64,000 bases of DNA from Limonium bicolor (lineage: Eukaryota > Streptophyta > Magnoliopsida > Caryophyllales > Plumbaginaceae), in the NCBI GenBank assembly GCA_023374045.1, contig CM041776.1:125641733-125705732 (forward strand). Direction: 5' to 3'. This document shows positions 57,261-64,000 of the stretch, one piece after another. A program made the translations under genes and the position numbers. How positions within the stretch are numbered: the first letter of the stretch is position 1; the number at the start of each line of letters is the position of its first letter. The notes under the pieces were generated by a model. The model worked only from the letters and a program-made list of their open reading frames with translations. It was not told the DNA's origin and did not search any database.

Positions 57261-59041
57261 TTGTTGGTTAATGAACCAACCAACGGCTGCTGCTGTCTGT
57301 ATAAATACAAACAGCAGTTTGGGGTTTGAATTGAGACACTGAGGAATCAAGGGGGAGGGGGGTCGGTGATTTAACCACGAAAAACCAATACCCTTCATTC
57401 AAATGACAAATACCCCTTTGTGTTCTTGGAGAAACTTCCAACACTCACTCACTCTACTGGGGAACAAGGTCAGGGTCACACGGACACCCCCATGTTGCAT
57501 AGACGACAAACTCAAATCAGAGAGCAGCAGACCGTAGAATGAAGCAGTTTCTCGCAGTGTATATTACGCGTTGTTTGTCTATAATTGCTCAGAAATTTTT
57601 ATATGTTGTGATAGAATAAAATTCAAATCTAGCGCATAAGTTGGTAGAAAAGAAGAATAAAGATCAAGGATGATAGATGCAAATTCAAAACGAAGAGAAG
57701 CAGGACAAAAGTTTCCGTATTATATCTTTGCCGTTCTATTCTGTTTGTCTATAATCCCTTAAAAAAATTCAATATACAACCTTCTTTTTCAAAAAAAAAA
57801 AAAAAATTCAATATACAACCTTAGAATAAGTGCTAATGATGCAGCACCTGAGCGGCTTCCAAAGGGGAGAGCCCAACTAGTGAAGTTAGTTGACACAACT
57901 TTAGAAAACTTTCACATACTGAGACTGGAAGTGAAGCATAGAAATAACTATGGTTTATTTATTGAAGAAGTAAGTACAGTTTTTATAAATATGATGCATT
58001 TTTGAAACAACTAGCCTTATACGTATTAAAACACAAATATGTACTATCTCGTGGAAAACAATGTAGAACTACAAAGAAAAAAATGTACAAATACAAATAA
58101 TAATTTGCATAGAAACAATAACGGTAGAGCTGCAATTGTGGCAGAGCAAATACTATGTCGAGGTCTTCAAAGGGGCGGAAGAGAGGCTCTCCAGAGCCAA
58201 GACTACTCTCAAAATGAGATTTGAGGCAACTTGCTATCACTTCCCTCGTCTATAAATGTATACACCATAGAATAACAGCTAAGTAGAGTTTGAACAAATA
58301 TCAGTATACACCTTCCTTTGTAGACCTCAACCTAGTATTTGCCCTCAGCCACAGTTACACCTTCATTCCTCATTATTGTTTCTAAGCAAATTATTGATCT
58401 ATATCCGTAAAAGTATATTATTTCCCTTGCAGTAGAAAATATTTGTGTAGTAATAAGTATACATTTTAGTCTAGACTAACTGTTAAAAAAAATGAATTTC
58501 ATGCTGATAAAAAGTGTACTTCAATTAAATAAAAAAAAGGCATTCTACCTTGAAAGTAAGAGTTCTTTTTATGTTCTTTTTGTTTCTACGTTTTTCTCCA
58601 ATTGATGGCCTTGTTTTATAAGTCAACTAACTTGAATAGCTGGAGCTCTCCCCTTAACACCACTCTAGAACCTCAACAAAACAAAGCACAACACATGACA
58701 ATATTATTTGACAAACCTACACTGAATGGTGGGGTGTTAATGCTGAGATGGATGAAAAACCATATGGCAGTTGATGAAATTTCTCAAACTTAAAAAAACC
58801 CAGACTTGAAAAAATAAATAAACCGGTGATAATTTTTAAAACAACCACAACAACCATAATTCCTTAACAATTCCCTATGTGTCATATCACTCAAATACTA
58901 TATTTAATTTGTTAAGGAACTTTTTTCATCACAGTACCAAAATTTCTTAGCTTCTCTTTTCGGCGAAGCACATAGAATTCCAAAACCATCATTCAATACC
59001 TAATAGGACACTTTGTCCGATTATTTCACGGGGAAGTGATG
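57261..59041. other. Intergenic stretch without a supported gene
   Basis: Contains an 18-bp direct repeat ('aattcaatatacaacctt') on both sides of an A-run (57767-57824) and scattered short frames. No gene, element end or RNA was recognised. Confidence 0.45.
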
Positions 59042-59052
59042 ATTTTTGCACA

Positions 59053-59213
59053 AGACCAGCATTTGGTAATTGCTGGTCTCAAATTTGTACAAAACCACAT
59101 TTGGAGAGTGTTGTTTCAGGTTTTTTTTTGTTTGTTTTGCACAAAGACCAGCACTTGGCAAGTGCTGTACCTGTGGTGTCGAAACCAGCACTTGCCAAGT
59201 GCTGGTCTTGTGC
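59053..59213. repeat. Hairpin-forming dyads upstream of the PMD gene
   Basis: Three related dyads: 59053-59079 (AGACCAGCA..TGCTGGTCT); an arm at 59139-59167; and an arm at 59186-59213 that is the reverse complement of the second arm with a single gap, leaving an 18-base loop. Each long arm is itself nearly palindromic (CAGCACTTGGCAAGTGCTG). The hairpin stands 32-106 bp upstream of a TATA box. Confidence 0.88.
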
Positions 59214-59244
59214 AAAATAAGGTGGGCGGCAGCCCTTCCCTCCC

Positions 59245-59252
59245 TATAAATA
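59245..59252 (+). promoter_or_regulatory. TATA box of the PMD gene
   Basis: CCTATAAATACCCC is a textbook plant TATA context, ~139 bp before the ATG at 59391, followed by a CT-rich leader ('tcttatctctctcataatctctc'). Confidence 0.65.
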
Positions 59253-59390
59253 CCCCACTAACCCTCCCTCATTCTTCCACAAATCTCCTTATCTCTCTCA
59301 TAATCTCTCATATCTCTCATAATCTCTCATATTCTCTCATATTTTCAGTTTGGGTGAGCTTAATAGTTACAAAATTATTTTGCAATTAAG

Positions 59391-60344
59391 ATGGCTGGAA
59401 GATATGCCGGGCAGCTGGAGGACCCGGGCCAGATCAGACGGAGCTGTTTTCACTACAGACGACGCATATCTCTTGTGCGATATTATCTGGACGTCAGGTT
59501 AGTATTCTAATTGTTAAATTTTTTAATAGTTAGTTAAAATTATTATATTTAGTTAATTTAATATAAAGTTAGAGAGTAATTAGAGAATTTATTTTGATGA
59601 AATTTAGGAGTATATGGATAGAGTTTTGAGAGGGCGTGGGGGTGTGAAGTTGGATGAAGCCCCGCATAGATTGATTGTCCCATATTTACAAGCTGCTGGG
59701 TTATGGGGTCCTTCTAGGTTAGTCGTGAAGGTAATAATTACATATGCAATGCTTTGGTTGAGAGATGGAGACCGGAGACCCATACATTTATGTTTCCATT
59801 CGGGGAGGTTTCTATCACTTTAGAGGACATGGCAGCTTTTTTCGTTTACCTATCGAGGGTAGGCCGGTTACAGGTGCTACTGATGTGGATGTTCAAGAAA
59901 TATGCGCTTTTATTGGGGAAGATGCCGGATATCGAGGACATTAGGGGGCACCATGTGCATTTATCATGGCTATCTGAAAATTTCAAAATGATGATCCAGA
60001 GTTGACTGATGACGCTCCGCCTGCTAGGATTGCTCAGCATGCTGAGGCGTACATCTTGAGGCTGCTTGGGGGGACGCTAATGCCATCCTCCAATGGAAAC
60101 TCTGTTGACTGTTGTTATTTGCCTCTACTGGCGGATTTTAATGTGGCTGGCCAGTACAGCTGGGGACTGCAGTATTGGCCTGGATGTATCGTCATCTATG
60201 CATGGCCACAAAGATTACATCTACGGGATACCTCATATGCAGCACCAGATTGCTTACTATATGGGCGTACGCGAGGATTCCACGGTTTTTTTATACGCTG
60301 GACTAAGCGGATTGATGATACACCATTATGTTATCGGTATGTTA
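59391..60344 (+). pseudogene. Plant mobile domain (PMD / MAIN-like) gene, frameshifted
   Basis: ATG at 59391 opens MAGRYAGQLEDPGQIRR, ending at a GT donor near 59499. Exon 2 starts after 'atttag' at 59607 with EYMDRVLRGRG and PYLQAAGLW, then in shifted frames ALVERWRPETHTFMFPFGEV and SITLEDMAAF (the PMD core), LPIEGRPVTGATDVDVQEIC, AEAYILRLLGGTLMPSSNGN, YLPLLADFNV, and AVLAWMYRHLCMATK. A donor-like CGG|TATGTT/GTATGT step ends it near 60344. PMD proteins (MAIN, MAIL1, PP7-like) act in meristem maintenance and silencing; many are carried by transposons. At least four frameshifts make this copy a pseudogene. An LTR interrupts the sequence 54 bp after the last exon. Confidence 0.88.
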
Positions 60345-60397
60345 ACTAAGTTTATATATTTTTGAATGATTTAATATGCTCGTTGTTTAACGGTAGA

Positions 60398-62679
60398 TGT
60401 AACACCCTCTCAATCATGATGTATAATCACTCACGCAAACAGGAATTAAAGGCGTCTCACAGCGGAAGGAATTACAGTAATAGCACTCACATGGGTGCTA
60501 CTTGCCATCACTCTCGCCCATACGAGTGATGTAGCAGTACAACATCTTAACAAAATTAAACATAACAGTACAATCCGCGGTGACAACGAGATACCGCCTA
60601 CTTGTCTATCTAAGTCTCGAAACGTACTACTGTGAGCATCTAGATAACTCCATGTCTTACAAACAATTCAGTAACAACTTAATACATAACGAGGTACGAA
60701 TGATAATCCAAAAATCCACATCATCCTAACTACCCTACCGGCCCCGCACTCCAGCTCTTCGTCCGTCATCATTACCTGCATAAAGCCATAAAGGCTCAGC
60801 GTAAACGCTGAGTATGCCGAGTCTGGACCCTAATGGTCAATTAGGTCGTATAGCCGTCTTTTTATTAGGTTCATTACAATGCAACACCGGTTTACAGAGT
60901 ATAGTAGAAACTGTAAAAAACATAATCAAGCATGTAACATTCATCACAAATATACACAGATCAGCAGCACATCATATATCACAACCGCATCAATAAGTCA
61001 TTCGCTGACCTTAATCTTCATCATTACATATCACAACGCTCGGCCCCCCGGGCCTCATATTACTTTAATTGGTTAGCACTGTCGGGCGTCAGTTAGGACA
61101 ATCCGAATATACTCACTTGGACAGTAGTCCCACGTACACACAAGGTGCTCACTACTGCCCTGATCATCCGAAGACTCTGGGACTAATTCACTTTGCCTTT
61201 GTAAAGGCGTCCATTTTAGGTGGCCAAGGGCCTGGTGCCAACAGTAGCACACTCCGCTTGACGATCTATCTAGGCTCGTTCAGGATTAACTTGGAAAATC
61301 TGACACAGGTTAACTCAAGAGATCTCTACGCGCGACCAGCAGCCAATGACTGTCTGGATTAAGGTTCACATCACTTTCATTCACACTTACTGTTAGCTTC
61401 GTTAGTTAGTAATCCAGTTACAGATTTAAACATGGAATACGTCACTTACTTGTTGGCTGCCCTATGGGTCTTACGCATGCCTAGAATGATTCTAGGTAGT
61501 ATTTATCTTAGAGTTGAAGCTCTAGGGACCGACAATGTCATGTCCCATTCCTAAGTGTGTTACTTAGGTTATAACTGCATACTTGTATACTTAATGTATT
61601 AGGTCGGGCAACGGTAATCACAGTTACACAACTCGTATATGTAGTTTTATATAAGCCGATCTATAGTCGGTCATAGTGTTATTTCGTGCATAAATAAGTA
61701 ATGCAAGTAAACACATATACATCACACATAGTCATACAAGTTATCAAACAATCCGAGCCCGAGGAATTCCTCAGGACAACTTGGATCAAACTCCTTTACA
61801 TACCGTACGCCGTTGTCTAGATTCGTCAGTGCAGGCCCTAGAGCTTTCGAGCGCGTACGTCGGGAATGCGATCTAGTAATACAAGGAACACTACGTCAAT
61901 CTACATGACCACATAATTCGGTATTTCCGAATAACGTTTGAAATCCCAGTACTATGTCCCCAGACTTAACATTTGTTACTAGTTAAAGTATCGTTATTAA
62001 TATTTGATGACCCTTACTCGTTGTGTGAGTTAATGCTCGGTTTACATTAGAGCATGAAACCTTACGCCGTACACTTATGATATTTACACTCGGGTTTTTT
62101 TTCATACCAAAGTCTATACTAACTTGGTATTTTATGTCGTTGTAATTTTATGTGTATAATTTTATTTTCTTGACGCTTGTTTATATATTTATGTACGCGT
62201 TTAGCATAACAGTTAAATAACTATATCCTTAGCCACTTAATATCATTTGTGTTACACTCATTTCATGATGCTATATAGCATAACTTTGGACTTATAACAT
62301 ATGGCTTCGGTAGTTGCATGTATACCGAAAATAGCATACTCATGTGTTACACTTGAATTCTTTTACCGTATAATTCTTACTAACCACATTGTGCCCCATG
62401 ACTTATAATATGTTATAGGTATTAAATTTATAACACCAAAAACCTTGTGGTAAATATAACCCAAGGTCTTTTCCACACTTGTTTTATTATCGGTTACATA
62501 TATTATGTATAACTAATCCTCATTTCACATCTCAAAACACCATCCCACCATTTCTACTACAGATTAATAGTCTTAGGCCTGCATCACCACTTAAACTCAA
62601 TTCTACTCTTATATACCTCTGTAACAGGTTTGTACAGAAAATTATCCATTTCACAAAACAGCTAGAACTGATGTATTAA
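60398..62679 (-). mobile_element. LTR of the AlkB-associated Ty3 family (copy G), cut by the gap
   Basis: Plus strand opens TGTAACACCCTCTC after GTAGA. The hairpin zone 'ctcagcgtaaacgctgag' at 60794-60812 matches copies C, D and F, and an AT-rich part follows (62000-62500). The other end and TSD lie in or beyond the N run. It probably sits in an intron of the PMD gene. Confidence 0.75.
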
Positions 62680-63179
62680 NNNNNNNNNNNNNNNNNNNNN
62701 NNNNNNNNNNNNNNNNNNNNNNNNNNNNNNNNNNNNNNNNNNNNNNNNNNNNNNNNNNNNNNNNNNNNNNNNNNNNNNNNNNNNNNNNNNNNNNNNNNNN
62801 NNNNNNNNNNNNNNNNNNNNNNNNNNNNNNNNNNNNNNNNNNNNNNNNNNNNNNNNNNNNNNNNNNNNNNNNNNNNNNNNNNNNNNNNNNNNNNNNNNNN
62901 NNNNNNNNNNNNNNNNNNNNNNNNNNNNNNNNNNNNNNNNNNNNNNNNNNNNNNNNNNNNNNNNNNNNNNNNNNNNNNNNNNNNNNNNNNNNNNNNNNNN
63001 NNNNNNNNNNNNNNNNNNNNNNNNNNNNNNNNNNNNNNNNNNNNNNNNNNNNNNNNNNNNNNNNNNNNNNNNNNNNNNNNNNNNNNNNNNNNNNNNNNNN
63101 NNNNNNNNNNNNNNNNNNNNNNNNNNNNNNNNNNNNNNNNNNNNNNNNNNNNNNNNNNNNNNNNNNNNNNNNNNNNNNN
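62680..63179. other. Assembly gap (500 N)
   Basis: Exactly 500 N, arbitrary length. Confidence 0.99.
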
Positions 63180-64000
63180 AATTTTGTGTTATGCCCTATC
63201 ACAGGATAAAATCACACAGTTCAAAAACACAAAAGAAAAGGACTCCGAGCTCTTGCACTTCTGACATAAGCTGCTAAATACCAGTACCCTAACAAATGAC
63301 AAAATGGAGCGGAAAGGCTTTAAAACAAACGGAGAGCATCAAAAGAAGGTCGCAATAGCCAATTCGCACTCCGCAGCCCAATGAAGTAGAGAGAACGCAG
63401 CAAATCACCGCCCAGAGATGTGCCACACAAGACCAAAAAGAAGCCAAGTAAAGGTGACAAAACAAAGTCAAAGCAAATCAAATTTGAACTAAGCCCAAAC
63501 AATGATACATTAAAATATATCATCTTCATCACCTTCAAGAAACTTGATCTTGCATTGGAGAGAGTCGACAAAAACACTGCTACGTCCTAACGATAGTAGT
63601 AAGCTTCTTACTTGGAGGACTAACATAATCATCAACCTTGATAGACATTAACTCAGCAGGGGAGACCGGGAGAGTAACAGTTCAATTAGTTTCATCTCAG
63701 TTTCAAAGCCGTGTACTTCATTGATAAAACTGTACGGAGATTACCAAAGTCATGATTTCTATAATCTTGAGAACTGACTTCCATTCAAGCATATCATCAT
63801 CTCTACGACAGTATGGAATCTGCATGTATATAAAACTCGTGCGATAAGATGAGACAGATTGTGGTATTACAACAATAAATATGCACAGCTTATAAATAGC
63901 AAATATCATATACCATGATGTCAAGTTGCTTCAAGTTTGGAGAGCTAGTACAGAGGCTCAACATACACTCAAGGACTAACATATCATCCAAGCACACACT
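63180..64000. other. Unassigned sequence after the gap
   Basis: Moderate GC, no TGAAATACCC-type LTR end, no long frame and no recognisable domain. It may be flanking DNA of copy G or another element. Confidence 0.35.

Noticed and set aside
1..64000. CRISPR arrays, bacterial operons, rRNA or organelle insertions
   Set aside because: None seen. All tandem arrays are explained by transposons or microsatellites, and composition is plant nuclear throughout.

Overview
The window is nuclear DNA of a flowering plant, most likely a eudicot. It is AT-rich and gene-poor, full of LTR retrotransposons nested in one another. It has introns with plant-style GT..AG borders, a plant class-B GATA factor, a plant mobile domain (PMD) gene, hAT elements with 8-bp target duplications and a tRNA-derived SINE. 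Three runs of exactly 500 N are scaffold gaps. Species cannot be determined from the sequence alone.

Left part (1-20283). Three long LTRs of one Ty3-type family lie stacked in the same orientation (1-2269, 2270-3484, 3485-7327). The third is the 5' LTR of a degraded Ty3/gypsy (chromovirus, Tekay-like) element with gag, protease, RT, RNase H and part of integrase. Between the gag zinc knuckles and the protease sits a near-complete AlkB-type 2-oxoglutarate/Fe(II) dioxygenase domain (9145-9898), closest by eye to ALKBH1. It has the HxD, distal His and RxxxxxR motifs. gag also has two in-frame GT..AG interruptions, and a splice from the end of gag to the protease would skip the AlkB segment in frame. 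This AlkB-carrying, possibly spliced retrotransposon is the main discovery candidate. Its integrase is cut by a reverse-oriented LTR of the same family (12600-17469), followed by Athila-like LTR pieces holding a hAT MITE.

Middle (20784-44067). A 715-bp hAT element sits in a dyad-rich repeat. A LINE-type pseudogene (zf-RVT plus RNase H) is split by a 12.9-kb LTR element (24563-37470) whose interior has no coding domains and is built largely of tandem arrays. The 5' LTR of that element is itself interrupted by a 4.2-kb solo LTR with a perfect 5-bp TSD. From 37840 to 43567 there is a tandem duplication, a CA microsatellite and a hAT remnant, but no recognisable gene.

Right part (44068-64000). 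A minus-strand class-B GATA factor gene has a full-length copia element (44926-57074, TSD GATTC) inserted 74 bp upstream of its ATG. The copia carries a 7.05-kb solo LTR (TSD GCTTG), which in turn holds a SINE. The presumed original leader and TATA box of the GATA gene now lie 12 kb away, beyond 57075. The GATA C-terminal LLM motif is cut off by a frameshift and a stop. Further right, a frameshifted PMD gene (59391-60344) with a TATA box and strong upstream hairpins is followed by another LTR of the same Ty3 family in its presumed intron.

The order of events is readable: the AlkB-associated LTR family inserted into other transposons and into gene introns, and is among the youngest components at three independent places.
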